Of a stretch of 38,464 nucleotides of DNA, positions 8,895 through 17,119 are shown in pieces (position 1 is the stretch's first letter; the number at the start of each line of letters is the position of its first letter). The notes beneath the pieces are model-generated. The model had not been told where the DNA came from. It was given only the letters and a program-made list of their open reading frames with translations, and ran no database searches. The stretch is taken from positions 1 through 38,464 of the IMG/VR virus record IMGVR_UViG_3300037502_003860; one strand, 5' to 3'. The translations under genes were made by a program, and so were the position numbers. Source of the DNA: a virus.

Positions 8895-9745
8895 TGAAAT
8901 CAATACACTTGGTAATGCAGGTATGCGACACACAGTTCTATCAAGTGGAGAATCGTATCTGTGGCACTGATCGTACACTCTTGACCTTGAAGAGCCTCAC
9001 CAGTTTCATGACCAGCGTGCAACAAAGCCATGACTCAAGACTAGATCATCAGTATCACGTGAGATTTGTGTGTGATCGTGTGAGCGCGAGAGTGCAGCAT
9101 TATCTACAGGGGTTGATCGCACAGTATTCTGCCCCTAGGTTATCAATAGACATGGTGGATCTGCCTGCACCTGGCGGCATCGCTGCCAGCATCCGCGACT
9201 GCTATCTGTGGCTGCAAGAACAAGGCCGGGACATCGTGGCACAGTTCCAAGATGATTACATTTTTTTCCCCGAAGCCATCGATGATGCTGTGGACATGTT
9301 TTATCAGGCACAGGAGCAATGCAAATGTGATCCTGTGTTGTCTTTGTTTAATTTCCCAGACTTCTTTCGATATCTCTATCACAACAATTCTGTGCCTAGG
9401 TTGATGGTAGTGGGGCGACACTGTTATTGGGTACAACTTTATGACATAGCATGTGCGATAATGACCAGCCATGCACAATTCTCCCAGCACTGGGATCTCT
9501 ACACAGATTTTTTCTACTTGATAGACCACCGGCGCACGCACGAAAATACCTATCTAGAAAACGCCAGCCTAAATCTCATGTTTACTCGACGTGGAGTACT
9601 GGGCCTACAACCCATCCGGAATCTCAGTCTGCACATGCAGGGCCAGCAGGATTTTGACCCGCATGTGGATTGGCGTCCACTGTGGGACAGCATTGTAATC
9701 TCTGAGGAAAATCATGCAATCACAACTGCAAATGAAACGATTTGA
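8894..9745 (+). CDS. Probable GT-A-fold glycosyltransferase
   Basis: ATG 8894 overlaps the FkbM stop in a TGATG junction. The 283-residue protein shows VAQFQDDYIFF at 115-125, where DD is at the place of a metal-binding DxD-like motif after a beta strand. The DLPAPGG and AASIRDCYLWL segments before it resemble the nucleotide-sugar-binding half of GT2-like enzymes. The C-terminal part has FYLIDHRRTHENTYLENA, compatible with an acceptor-side helix region. I do not recognise a named family; the GT-A call is by pattern and context. Confidence 0.5.
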   Translation: MKSIHLVMQVCDTQFYQVENRICGTDRTLLTLKSLTSFMTSVQQSHDSRLDHQYHVRFVCDRVSARVQHYLQGLIAQYSAPRLSIDMVDLPAPGGIAASIRDCYLWLQEQGRDIVAQFQDDYIFFPEAIDDAVDMFYQAQEQCKCDPVLSLFNFPDFFRYLYHNNSVPRLMVVGRHCYWVQLYDIACAIMTSHAQFSQHWDLYTDFFYLIDHRRTHENTYLENASLNLMFTRRGVLGLQPIRNLSLHMQGQQDFDPHVDWRPLWDSIVISEENHAITTANETI

Positions 9746-10343
9746 CGTGTTTCCCACATCTCTGGTGGTGTTTGACTGGTCCAGTGTGTTTTCTGAGGCC
9801 GATGTAGAAAACATGATATCAGACATAGACGCCATCATAGAAGATGGTCGCCACTTGCAAATCAACGAGCGCACCCCAAGATGGCAGTGCAAACCTATTT
9901 TGTTCAATCCCGAGATAACTCCAGGTCAGCATTGGCAGCGACTGGCCCAGACATTCAGCCAAAGCTGCCATCTCTACACCGAGAACGTGCAAGATTTTTG
10001 CAACAATCAAAATGCTCTGGAACCGGGTGGATTACGAGCATGGTTCTACAAAGGCTACAAAAGCCTCAACGAAACACAGAAAAATCCCTGGCATAATCAT
10101 AGCCCATCATTCCTCAGCGGGGTGTTTTATCTACGTGTACCTGGCGATCACTCTGTGGGAGGCACTGAATTCCGAGATGGGCGAGGACCTGGCATGCGCA
10201 GCATCCGTGACATCGTGATGCTGCCTTATACTCTGTCTTGGACCATATTTCCTGGTTGGATGGACCATCGCAGCAGCCGCGTAGACACCGAAGATCCTAG
10301 ATATGTGATCGCAGCTGATTGTTACATCAAAGTGAGGGCTTGA
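9714..10343 (+). CDS. 2OG-Fe(II) oxygenase, TIGR02466/2OG-FeII_Oxy_5-like
   Basis: This 209-residue protein has the core pattern W-H-N-H-S-P (126-131), followed by LSGVFYLRVPG (134-144). A second metal-ligand candidate is H185 in FPGWMDHRSS, with R196 as a 2-oxoglutarate-binding candidate. This order fits the small phage and bacterial family with WHxH...SGxYYL. Proposed ligands are H127 or H129 and H185. These enzymes hydroxylate or otherwise oxidise a substrate using 2-oxoglutarate; the substrate is unknown. ATG 9714 is chosen over ATG 9732 because GAGG (9704-9707) lies six bases upstream. It overlaps the preceding gene by 32 bases. Confidence 0.7.
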   Translation: MQSQLQMKRFDVFPTSLVVFDWSSVFSEADVENMISDIDAIIEDGRHLQINERTPRWQCKPILFNPEITPGQHWQRLAQTFSQSCHLYTENVQDFCNNQNALEPGGLRAWFYKGYKSLNETQKNPWHNHSPSFLSGVFYLRVPGDHSVGGTEFRDGRGPGMRSIRDIVMLPYTLSWTIFPGWMDHRSSRVDTEDPRYVIAADCYIKVRA

Positions 10344-11035
10344 TGCAGAGCCTGTTGAACCGGCGCGACATGAGTGTGCAGTCGGCCTATGTGATCACGC
10401 TGGAAAACAACGACATCAGCGCTGCCCTGTCCGGTCGATGCCAGGCCAGCTGTGTAGCCATACAACAGGCCGTGACACCGTGGCCCGGGTTTGATGCCAC
10501 CAGCGGCGTGATACAATGTCCACCGCAGTTACAGGATCAGATGTGGTGGCAGTGGATCAAGGTCTACGATCATTTCCAGAGCCCCACCGAAGTGGCCTGC
10601 AGCCTCAGCCACATCAGTCTCTGGGCGCATTGCATGACCATAGACCAACCCATCATCGTGCTGGAACATGATGCTGTGATGACCAAAAAATTACAGCATC
10701 ATAGATTCTACAACACTGTGCAGTATCTGGGTTGTGCCCAACAACGAGAGTTTGACATCGCTCGCGGTGATGCAGTGCCCTGGAGCAGCATCAATCAAAA
10801 CTGGATCTTCATCAATCGGGCGCATGCCTACAGCATCGATCCTGCTGCAGCTCGCCGTTTGTTTGGCATGGTGCTGGAACGCGGTATCTTTGAAAGCCTG
10901 GATGTCATGATCATGGCCGATGCAGTGGCCATAGTCCAAGATGGGGTCTATGCCTATGACGATCCTGTGGGTGTGACCACCATCACTGATCGCAAGCAAA
11001 CTGGACAGCACGGACCCGGAGAGATCCGGATCTAG
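10343..11035 (+). CDS. GT25-family (LPS) glycosyltransferase
   Basis: I choose ATG 10343, which overlaps the previous stop as TGATG, over an upstream TTG. The 230-residue protein starts its fold with SAYVITLENN (14-23). It has the GT25 segment EVACSLSHISLW (83-94) and IIVLEHDAV (104-112), with the EHD acidic motif. GT25 enzymes add galactose or glucose in LPS outer core and capsule synthesis. This is the last gene of the plus-strand glycan operon. Its TAG stop (11033-11035) shares bases with the stop of the opposing SDR gene. Confidence 0.75.
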   Translation: MQSLLNRRDMSVQSAYVITLENNDISAALSGRCQASCVAIQQAVTPWPGFDATSGVIQCPPQLQDQMWWQWIKVYDHFQSPTEVACSLSHISLWAHCMTIDQPIIVLEHDAVMTKKLQHHRFYNTVQYLGCAQQREFDIARGDAVPWSSINQNWIFINRAHAYSIDPAAARRLFGMVLERGIFESLDVMIMADAVAIVQDGVYAYDDPVGVTTITDRKQTGQHGPGEIRI

Positions 11036-11040
11036 ATCTC
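11021..11040. other. Palindrome holding both convergent stop codons
   Basis: GATCTAGATC (11029-11038) is a perfect palindrome. The plus-strand GT25 gene ends in TAG at 11033-11035 and the minus-strand SDR gene ends at 11034-11032, so CTAG (11032-11035) encodes both stops. GAGATC (11021-11026) can also pair with GATCTC (11035-11040). There is no U-tract, so it is not a canonical intrinsic terminator. Confidence 0.6.
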
Positions 11041-11832
11041 GGTGAGCATGCTGTCTATGGCCTGGCGCCAGGTCAGCTGCGGTCGCCAGCCCAGCCTACT
11101 CAGCCGGTCACAGTCCAGGATACAGTCCACTACATCAAAACGAGTTTCCAGCACTGTTTCGCTGCGACTCTGGGTGCGTTCACGCACATAGTCGATGGCC
11201 TGATGGAATCTGATGCTGTGGCCTGACCCTATGTTGTAGATCTTGTTGATCTCGCCCCGTGTGATCACGGTGTCGATGGCGTCACAGGCATCTGACACAT
11301 GCAGGTAATCTCTGAGGAAGTCCCCGCGATTCACCAAGGTTATGGGCTCGTGGTGCCGCAATCTCTGGCTCATGGTGTGCAGGATGTTTTTCTTGGTGCT
11401 GGCTCCGGGATCTTTGGCACCTATGACATTGCACAACCTCAGGATGCGCCAAGGTATGTCATGCACCCTGCAATATTCCATCAATAGCTGCTCGGCAGTG
11501 CGTTTGGTTATGCTGTAAAATCCCTGGGGGTCACAGGGCGCACGTTCGTCCACGGCCTGTCCCACGGCCCCATACACGAACCATGAGCTCACGAAATTGA
11601 ATTCTATGTTGGCCACGGATCGGGCCTGTTCCAAGACCCTGATGAGATGCATGATGTTTACGTCCACATCGATATAGGGATTGGCGGGCAAGTGATGGTT
11701 GTGCGTGGTGCTGATCATGTACAGAACCTTGGGGCCCTGGGGCCGTAGATCATCTCTGGGCTGCAACACAGCACCATGCTGCTGGCGATACCAACTGCCT
11801 AGATAACCGGTGCCACCAAACAAGGTCACCAT
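11032..11832 (-). CDS. SDR NAD(P)-dependent sugar epimerase/reductase
   Basis: Starting at ATG 11832 gives 266 residues that open directly with the Rossmann motif GGTGYLG (6-12). The extended SDR catalytic set is visible: VSSWFVYG (81-88), with S82/S83, then YSITK (106-110), with Y106 and K110. RGDFLRDYLHVSDACDA follows near 180, as in nucleotide-sugar epimerases and 4-ketoreductases. It is a little short for the family (usually 290-340). It overlaps the RfbH-type dehydratase by seven bases, so the best guess is a 4-keto-sugar reductase or epimerase acting on the dehydratase product (compare abequose/paratose synthases). The exact substrate is unproven. Confidence 0.75.
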   Translation of the reverse strand: MVTLFGGTGYLGSWYRQQHGAVLQPRDDLRPQGPKVLYMISTTHNHHLPANPYIDVDVNIMHLIRVLEQARSVANIEFNFVSSWFVYGAVGQAVDERAPCDPQGFYSITKRTAEQLLMEYCRVHDIPWRILRLCNVIGAKDPGASTKKNILHTMSQRLRHHEPITLVNRGDFLRDYLHVSDACDAIDTVITRGEINKIYNIGSGHSIRFHQAIDYVRERTQSRSETVLETRFDVVDCILDCDRLSRLGWRPQLTWRQAIDSMLTEI

Positions 11833-13109
11833 TTCAGCGTGACCTCCTGGATGTAATCCAGCACTGCGGGCGTCCAGCTGGGCGAACAACCCAGGAAAAA
11901 CACACGATCTAGACTGGCATTGGCGTTGGGATATCTGCGGAAATCATCCAGGTGTCGATACGCAGGGTGCAACAAGATGTTGCCGCCAAAGTAATTGCGC
12001 GTCTGCACACGATGGTGCTCAAAATGCGACACCAAGAGATGTTTCTGATCGCGGTCATCGCACAGCAGTGGCGTGCCGAACCAGCTGGGGCTGGCCTGTG
12101 GCAAGGTCTGGACCTGAGGCAGGCCCACGTGCTGGGTCACTGCACGTTCCACCTGTGTTTTGTGCAGTACCCTGCGATCATGTATGGCCCGGAACTTGGT
12201 GAGCTGCACCAAGCCCACGGCGCCCTGTAGATCCAGGGGCTTGAGGTTGTACCCAATGTTGCTGTACACATACTTGTGATCTATCACATCGTCCCAGTCT
12301 GGCAGCCACTCGCTGAAGCGTCGACCGCAGGTGCCACAGGCCAAGGTGTTGGCCCGGCCCACGCAGTAGCAGTCTCGACCCCACCAAGAGATGCTGCGCA
12401 CGGTGTTGATAAAGTCTGCATCGTCACTAGAAACCATGCCTCCCTCGCCGGTGCAGATATGATGTGCGGGATAGAAACTGCAGCTCCAGGCATAATACAG
12501 CTTGGCTATGTGCTGGCCGCGCCACTCAGTGCCGAGACTGTCGCAGTTATCGCCGATCAAGGTGATGCCGTGCTGATCTCGCAGCGCTGTGAGACGATCC
12601 ATGTCGGGAGGATTGCCCAGCACAGGGCTCACGAATATGCCACGGGTGCGAGGGCCAATGGCGGACTCAACTTGATCTAGATCAAAATTCAGGGTATCCA
12701 GCTCGATGTCCACGAACACCGGGCGCAGTCCGTTCTGTATGATGGGCGCTATGGTGGTGGGGAATCCCACGGGGCTCACGATGATCTCGTCGCCGTCCTG
12801 CCAGCCCAGATGTTTTTTCAAGGCAGCCACCATCACGAGATTGGCGCTGCTGCCACTGTTGACCATGTGGCTGTGTGCTGCACCAAACTGCGCGGCAAAT
12901 GCTGTTTGGAATTCTGTGACACGGTCGCCGCTGACGATCCAATTGCCTTGCAAGATGCTGGTGAGCATGGCTTGGATTTCCTGGTGATCCCAATAAGGAC
13001 CGCTGTACAGCACCTGGCTCTGGCCGGGTTGAAAATCTTGGTAATTGGCTAGATATCCGGGCTGGAAAGCTCGTGCTAATTCAGAGAGATCAGGTTTATT
13101 TTGTTCCAT
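11826..13109 (-). CDS. RfbH/E1-type PMP-dependent sugar 3-dehydratase
   Basis: This 427-residue DegT/DnrJ/EryC1-fold protein has the hallmarks of CDP-4-keto-6-deoxyglucose 3-dehydratase, not of an aminotransferase. In SFYPAHHICTGEGG (211-224) a histidine (H216) replaces the lysine that forms the PLP Schiff base. DNCDSLGT (187-194) gives cysteine C189. C247 and C249 in RDCYC, plus C261 in TCGRRF, give the spacing C-x57-C-x-C expected for the [2Fe-2S] ligands of E1. Compared with E1 as I recall it, about four residues are inserted before the last cysteine, and an extra C258 is present. The enzyme removes the 3-hydroxyl on the way to 3,6-dideoxyhexoses and needs a reductase (E3), not seen here. 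It overlaps both neighbours. Confidence 0.85.
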   Translation of the reverse strand: MEQNKPDLSELARAFQPGYLANYQDFQPGQSQVLYSGPYWDHQEIQAMLTSILQGNWIVSGDRVTEFQTAFAAQFGAAHSHMVNSGSSANLVMVAALKKHLGWQDGDEIIVSPVGFPTTIAPIIQNGLRPVFVDIELDTLNFDLDQVESAIGPRTRGIFVSPVLGNPPDMDRLTALRDQHGITLIGDNCDSLGTEWRGQHIAKLYYAWSCSFYPAHHICTGEGGMVSSDDADFINTVRSISWWGRDCYCVGRANTLACGTCGRRFSEWLPDWDDVIDHKYVYSNIGYNLKPLDLQGAVGLVQLTKFRAIHDRRVLHKTQVERAVTQHVGLPQVQTLPQASPSWFGTPLLCDDRDQKHLLVSHFEHHRVQTRNYFGGNILLHPAYRHLDDFRRYPNANASLDRVFFLGCSPSWTPAVLDYIQEVTLKW

Positions 13110-13827
13110 GTGTGTAGTATCGTATGGGCACCACGTCTATGGCGCCGAGGTAGTGTTGGTGATTGGCATAGATGATGTTCAAGATCCGCTCGGCCAAGAA
13201 TGCCAGCATGCGGGCCTGTGGGCGGCCATCTGGAGCTATCTGCATGTAGGGCAGGCTGTACCGGACTCCATCACGCAGCTCAAAAATGATGTCAAACAAC
13301 ACACTGCACACACGGTCAAACACTGACCTGTGTGCAAAAAACATGTTGCAAGGCGACAGCGTGTGTATGTGGTCTAGACCTTCTATCATGTCCGTGGTCA
13401 TGGGTATCCGGCCTTGCCGCGCTGCTTCCCACAGCACATGCAGACCGATGTCGCCGTGGCATGTGCGGTATTGATGAGCGATGCTGTAGGGAAATTGTAG
13501 AAACACACTGACCCAGAGTCGATCCTGTCGCTGCGGTTGCTGTTGCACATCACCATCGTCGTAGCTCCTGCGATATTGATTGGTGCCCACCCATTCATCC
13601 TGGGTGTTTTTCCAGACCCAGTACAATCCAGTGAGGTCTCCCAACCAGGGATTCAGCGCACTGATATTGTCGCCCTGATCATCAAAACAATACCCTGCTG
13701 TTGCGAGATCCTGGCGCTGCACAGGATCCAAGCTCTGTGCGTGGCACATGAGGTCTCGCTGTTGGAACTGCCGTATCCGTGCAGTGTGTCCAGGAAAACA
13801 ATTGCAGTATAACACTAGATCTCGCAT
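13096..13827 (-). CDS. DUF4422 glycosyltransferase-like protein
   Basis: ATG 13827 gives 243 residues matching DUF4422 in order: LNPWLGDLTGLYWVWKN (58-74), GTNQYRRSY (81-89), LSPCNMFFAHRSVFD (157-171), then FDIIFEL (178-184) and AFLAERILNI (209-218). DUF4422 proteins are found in capsule and LPS clusters and in glycosyltransferase chains. They probably transfer a sugar, although biochemical data are thin as far as I know. The 3' end overlaps the dehydratase by 14 bases, and 35 bases separate it from the NUDIX gene. Confidence 0.8.
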   Translation of the reverse strand: MRDLVLYCNCFPGHTARIRQFQQRDLMCHAQSLDPVQRQDLATAGYCFDDQGDNISALNPWLGDLTGLYWVWKNTQDEWVGTNQYRRSYDDGDVQQQPQRQDRLWVSVFLQFPYSIAHQYRTCHGDIGLHVLWEAARQGRIPMTTDMIEGLDHIHTLSPCNMFFAHRSVFDRVCSVLFDIIFELRDGVRYSLPYMQIAPDGRPQARMLAFLAERILNIIYANHQHYLGAIDVVPIRYYTHGTK

Positions 13828-13862
13828 GATGCGAGTATGTATGCGTGTTTTTTGATCCTGCC

Positions 13863-14300
13863 CTATTTCACGCCGATCATGCGTTCCACGGCCAGTATTT
13901 TTTGTTGTATGGTCTCGATGTTCACGGTGTTCCACAGGCCCGGATGCATGGGTCTGGGCCAGCAGCCCCGGTAGATCCAGGCATAGCCCAGATGTTCGTG
14001 ATTGAGGCGGGGATGGAACTCCTGCGGTACCACACAGATCCAGGTGTTGTACTCAAACTCGCCGTCTGCGGAAGTGAAACGCTCCAGGGGCACCAGATGC
14101 TGATATTCCGGGAAAAACCCCAGTTCTTCGCGGCATTCGCGTTCCATGCCGCCCAGCAGGGTTTCCCCGGGTTCGATCTTGCCACCGGGCAAGGCCCAGG
14201 TGTCAGGTTGCCGGCTGTCGTTGCGCATGAGATAGAGATAGCGCTGGGTGTCCTGGCTCAAGAACCACACACCCACGGCTTTTACAGCACTATGCTCCAT
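13863..14300 (-). CDS. NUDIX hydrolase
   Basis: The 145-residue protein contains a complete Nudix box: G-x5-E-x7-R-E-C-R-E-E-L-G-F, starting at GGKIEPGE near residue 38. The WALPGG segment before it is typical. NUDIX enzymes hydrolyse a nucleoside diphosphate linked to another group, such as nucleotide sugars, dinucleotides or oxidised dNTPs. In this place, between tail-completion gp15 and sugar genes, it may handle nucleotide sugars (GDP-mannose-type activity is one option), but the substrate cannot be read. ATG 14300 lies inside the end of gp15, with 19 bases of overlap. Confidence 0.85.
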   Translation of the reverse strand: MEHSAVKAVGVWFLSQDTQRYLYLMRNDSRQPDTWALPGGKIEPGETLLGGMERECREELGFFPEYQHLVPLERFTSADGEFEYNTWICVVPQEFHPRLNHEHLGYAWIYRGCWPRPMHPGLWNTVNIETIQQKILAVERMIGVK

Positions 14301-15679
14301 GTGCCTCCGGCGTAGACGCCTTGATAGCTCTTCTGCCAAAACTCACCGTTCCACTCATATTGTATGCCCGTGGTGATGTTGGTGACATATTGCTGGGCCG
14401 TCTGGTTCTGTGCTGGAAATACCACGCGCCAGCGCTGTGAGGTGTATTCGATGATGTCATTGGCCTGTGCCAGCAGCGGACGACCGTTTTCACCCACCCA
14501 AGCCAAGGCTGGATCTATGTTGTCATCGCCGCCAGTGCCCTGGGTCAAGAGATAGCGCTGACCGTTGGCAGCGGCTGGCAGTCCCGAACCCGGACCGCTG
14601 ATCAAGGGATCTATGATGGCATCTATGGGTGCTAGGGTGTTCTGGGGCGCAGTGTCGGGGTCAACATCAAATATCACCAGCCTATCATCGTTGGGGTTGA
14701 TATTGATGGTGCCGATGATCTCTGTGCCGTCCTGCCGCTCCAGCCGGATCTGGCTGATGCCCGGACGCAGCTTGCCGTAGAGATCGATCACAGCGGGCCA
14801 CAGGAGATTGCTGTCAGGCACCAGCTGGGTGGGATCAAGATCTGCAGCGCTGCCATTGGGCACACGCGCCGCGGCCTGCAGGCATTGTATCTGATTGTCG
14901 ATCACTGCCAGTTTGTAATTGAATGGTGTGATCTTCTGGCGTGTGCCCAGCAAGAGATCGCTGTCATTGATGGCTTCATTGGCGTCACCTTGGCTGTCGA
15001 ACACCGATGCCACGATACGCTCCACCACGCCTAGCTTCTTGAGTTTGGCTGGTGATGAGATCCATATGGGCAGATTGAAACGCATGGTACAGATATCTAT
15101 GGGATTTTCTGTGCCCATGGGAATGGTCCTGCTGCTGAACTGTGTGCTTTCTAGTTCCAGCACTGACAGACTGGTCCAGTCGATGTAGTTGTCGGTGCTT
15201 TGTATCTCTAGGCTGGGATTGAACAAGGTAGCGATCTGCTCGAAGATCTGGAATTTCTGGTTGGTATTTGAGGTCCAGATGTCGAGATTGATGGTCATCT
15301 TGTAGGGCACTGGCATGAGCCGTTCGATAGTAAACGCATTGCCCTGCGTGGTCTCGTAGCTGTCGGTGTCAGCATCATAGGTTCTCTGGCGCACTGCTAT
15401 TTTACTGACAAAATAGGGATCCTGCATCCTGGGTCGGTCATATTCCAAGGCAGCGATGTAGAAGGTCATGAGTGGCGTGCTGGGCAGGCTGTTGCGGCTA
15501 TTTTCCTGTATGATGGTCTGCGCATTGCGGCTGGCATCGCCATAGCGCACTGGCACCCGCAGCAGGGCGAAGTCATCGCTGCCTTCTTCGCGTCCATACT
15601 GCACCTGGAATCCCGAAAAAATCCTGGTAAACTGCAGCAGGAATCGGCGTATCTGTTCATCGTAAAAGAAAGTTTGCAT
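14282..15679 (-). CDS. 15: gp15-like tail sheath stabiliser/completion protein
   Basis: The N-terminal half follows T4 gp15: an FFYDEQIRRFLLQFTRIFSG opening (4-23), then a LLRVPVRYGD strand near 40-50. The segment PVPYKMTINLDIWTSNTNQK near 122-141 corresponds to the region ending in the LSIFTRYEDD part of T4. gp15 forms the hexameric terminator that caps the tail tube and sheath and joins the tail to the neck. At 465 residues it is far longer than T4 gp15 (about 270). The extra C-terminal region, roughly 250-465, includes a GKLRPGISQIRLERQDGTE segment and a C-terminal beta-rich part. It is two bases downstream of the gp14 gene. Confidence 0.75.
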   Translation of the reverse strand: MQTFFYDEQIRRFLLQFTRIFSGFQVQYGREEGSDDFALLRVPVRYGDASRNAQTIIQENSRNSLPSTPLMTFYIAALEYDRPRMQDPYFVSKIAVRQRTYDADTDSYETTQGNAFTIERLMPVPYKMTINLDIWTSNTNQKFQIFEQIATLFNPSLEIQSTDNYIDWTSLSVLELESTQFSSRTIPMGTENPIDICTMRFNLPIWISSPAKLKKLGVVERIVASVFDSQGDANEAINDSDLLLGTRQKITPFNYKLAVIDNQIQCLQAAARVPNGSAADLDPTQLVPDSNLLWPAVIDLYGKLRPGISQIRLERQDGTEIIGTININPNDDRLVIFDVDPDTAPQNTLAPIDAIIDPLISGPGSGLPAAANGQRYLLTQGTGGDDNIDPALAWVGENGRPLLAQANDIIEYTSQRWRVVFPAQNQTAQQYVTNITTGIQYEWNGEFWQKSYQGVYAGGTWSIVL

Positions 15680-15681
15680 GT

Positions 15682-17055
15682 CTATCCGTCGTTGGGTTGA
15701 CCAGGCTGTGTGCCAGGTCTTGGCCGGGCGGGTTTGTTTCCTCCCGCGTCGCCGTTGTCGGCGCGAGGTTTCAGTATCTCTGACAGGCTCTGGCGGCTGG
15801 GAACCTCGCCCATGTCCGTGGTGCGTACTGTGTAGGGATTGTTGACAAAGCTCGACCGCAGGGTCTGATTGGTGGGACCGTTAGAGAGATTGGTGCGCAC
15901 TTTTTCTTCGATCTTGACCCAGCGCTTGCCATCATAACGGAATAACCTGTTGGGAAAATAATCCAAGCGCAAGGCATAATCGCCCACACCGGGATTGGCC
16001 GGAAACGTGATGCCCGAAGTCACGGGCAGACCATTGGGCGGGATTCCGTCGCCGGTGATGTAACCCACGGTGTAGCCATCCGCGCGTGGCGTGACATCCA
16101 TGCCAGGCTGTGTGCCATCCACCGTGGTGTTGCCACCGGCAGTGAGGCTGGCAGGGTTGGCTGGGTCATCAGCGGGTGTAGTGGGTTCGATGTAGAATTT
16201 TACGGTGTCATAGCCCGACGTGGGCACCTCGATCTCGGCCTGTGTGACTATGGCATCGTTGATCTCAGTGTCTTTGGTGCGGGTGCTCTGTACGTCACTG
16301 ATGGTGGGCGGAGTGAAGACATTCCAATAGGTGGTGTTGGTGATATCCACTCCTGCTGGCACGTTCTGCGTGGCCCGATAGTAAACGTCGCCGTAGTTCA
16401 CCACGCTGCCTGCGGGATAGTAATCGCCTGGATCCCAGATGTATTCGCTGACAAAAGGTTTGTCTAGTATGTCCTTGTATTCTTGAGCATTGACCAGAGG
16501 TGTGGCCTTGATGCGCCAGAGATGTGGTAACCAGGTCTGGCTAAAGCCCTCTGCCGCGAACGCAGCGTCCTGTACCACATAGTATTTGGGATAGGGCAAC
16601 ACCGTGGGATCCAAGGGGTTGTAGTCTTTGAGCGTGGGAATCTCTATGACATCGCCTGCCATGATCTTGCGCTGGAACGTGTCGATCATGTCGTTGTAGT
16701 GGAATGTGATGAACAGGGTGTCGGTATTGAGGAACAACCCAAACTGTGTGAGGTCAAAATCCACGTCTTGCATGTTGAACACGCCGCGCATGACATATAT
16801 GTCTGGGGCATAGATGCGATCTCGGTTCTCTAGCAGCAAGAGATCTTGGATGTTCATGGGACTCTGGGTGTCATACACAGGTTGCGTGGCATCATAGTTG
16901 CCACTGAAAGCCGAATCCTCACCCCCGGTCTGTGGTCCCATGTACTTGTGTAGGTAAACATCCACTCCGCCCACGGTGTACATCTCCGAAATGGTGCGGT
17001 CTAGGAATTGGTAATCTCTGGTTCGATTGGGACGGTATAGGCTCAGGCGAGGCAT
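15682..17055 (-). CDS. 14: gp14-like neck protein
   Basis: The 457-residue protein is first in the minus-strand operon and lies directly before gp15, as gp14 does before gp15 in T4. The opening region includes YTVGGVDVYLHKYMG, corresponding to the gp14 region that reads RGVECYYVPREY in T4. FITFHYNDM and a VIEIPTLKDYNPLDP segment follow near 130-170, matching the T4 GDLIYFP-type region. A C-terminal extension (about 205-457) is rich in Thr, Pro and Gly and ends in a Pro/Gly/Asp tail. gp14 helps build the neck that joins head and tail. The assignment rests on order and recalled similarity. Confidence 0.7.
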   Translation of the reverse strand: MPRLSLYRPNRTRDYQFLDRTISEMYTVGGVDVYLHKYMGPQTGGEDSAFSGNYDATQPVYDTQSPMNIQDLLLLENRDRIYAPDIYVMRGVFNMQDVDFDLTQFGLFLNTDTLFITFHYNDMIDTFQRKIMAGDVIEIPTLKDYNPLDPTVLPYPKYYVVQDAAFAAEGFSQTWLPHLWRIKATPLVNAQEYKDILDKPFVSEYIWDPGDYYPAGSVVNYGDVYYRATQNVPAGVDITNTTYWNVFTPPTISDVQSTRTKDTEINDAIVTQAEIEVPTSGYDTVKFYIEPTTPADDPANPASLTAGGNTTVDGTQPGMDVTPRADGYTVGYITGDGIPPNGLPVTSGITFPANPGVGDYALRLDYFPNRLFRYDGKRWVKIEEKVRTNLSNGPTNQTLRSSFVNNPYTVRTTDMGEVPSRQSLSEILKPRADNGDAGGNKPARPRPGTQPGQPNDG

Positions 17056-17062
17056 GATAAAC

Positions 17063-17070
17063 TATTTAGT
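17063..17070 (-). promoter_or_regulatory. T4-late-type promoter element for the gp14 operon
   Basis: On the minus strand this reads ACTAAATA, seven bases before the gp14 ATG (17055). T4 late promoters use TATAAATA around -10. A start six bases beyond the motif falls about two bases from the ATG, so the mRNA may be leaderless; no Shine-Dalgarno sequence is visible. Confidence 0.5.
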
Positions 17071-17098
17071 TGACCCCAAATAGCAAACATGCTATAAT
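17070..17098 (+). promoter_or_regulatory. Strong sigma70 promoter, extended -10
   Basis: TTGACC (17070-17075), 17-base spacer, TATAAT (17093-17098), with TGC just before it (extended -10). It lies between the divergent gp14 and 17120 genes and overlaps the minus-strand late element at base 17070. Predicted start is near 17105, followed by AGGAG (17110-17114) five bases before ATG 17120. Confidence 0.75.
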
Positions 17099-17119
17099 AA
17101 CCAAAACCTAGGAGATGCC

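Noticed and set aside
11032-11889. Longer SDR start at 11889
   Set aside because: The Rossmann motif should lie near the N-terminus; ATG 11832 gives this, while the longer form adds unmatched residues inside the dehydratase gene.
13863-14339. Longer NUDIX start at 14339
   Set aside because: The extra 13 residues are Arg-rich and overlap gp15 further; ATG 14300 starts directly before the family fold.
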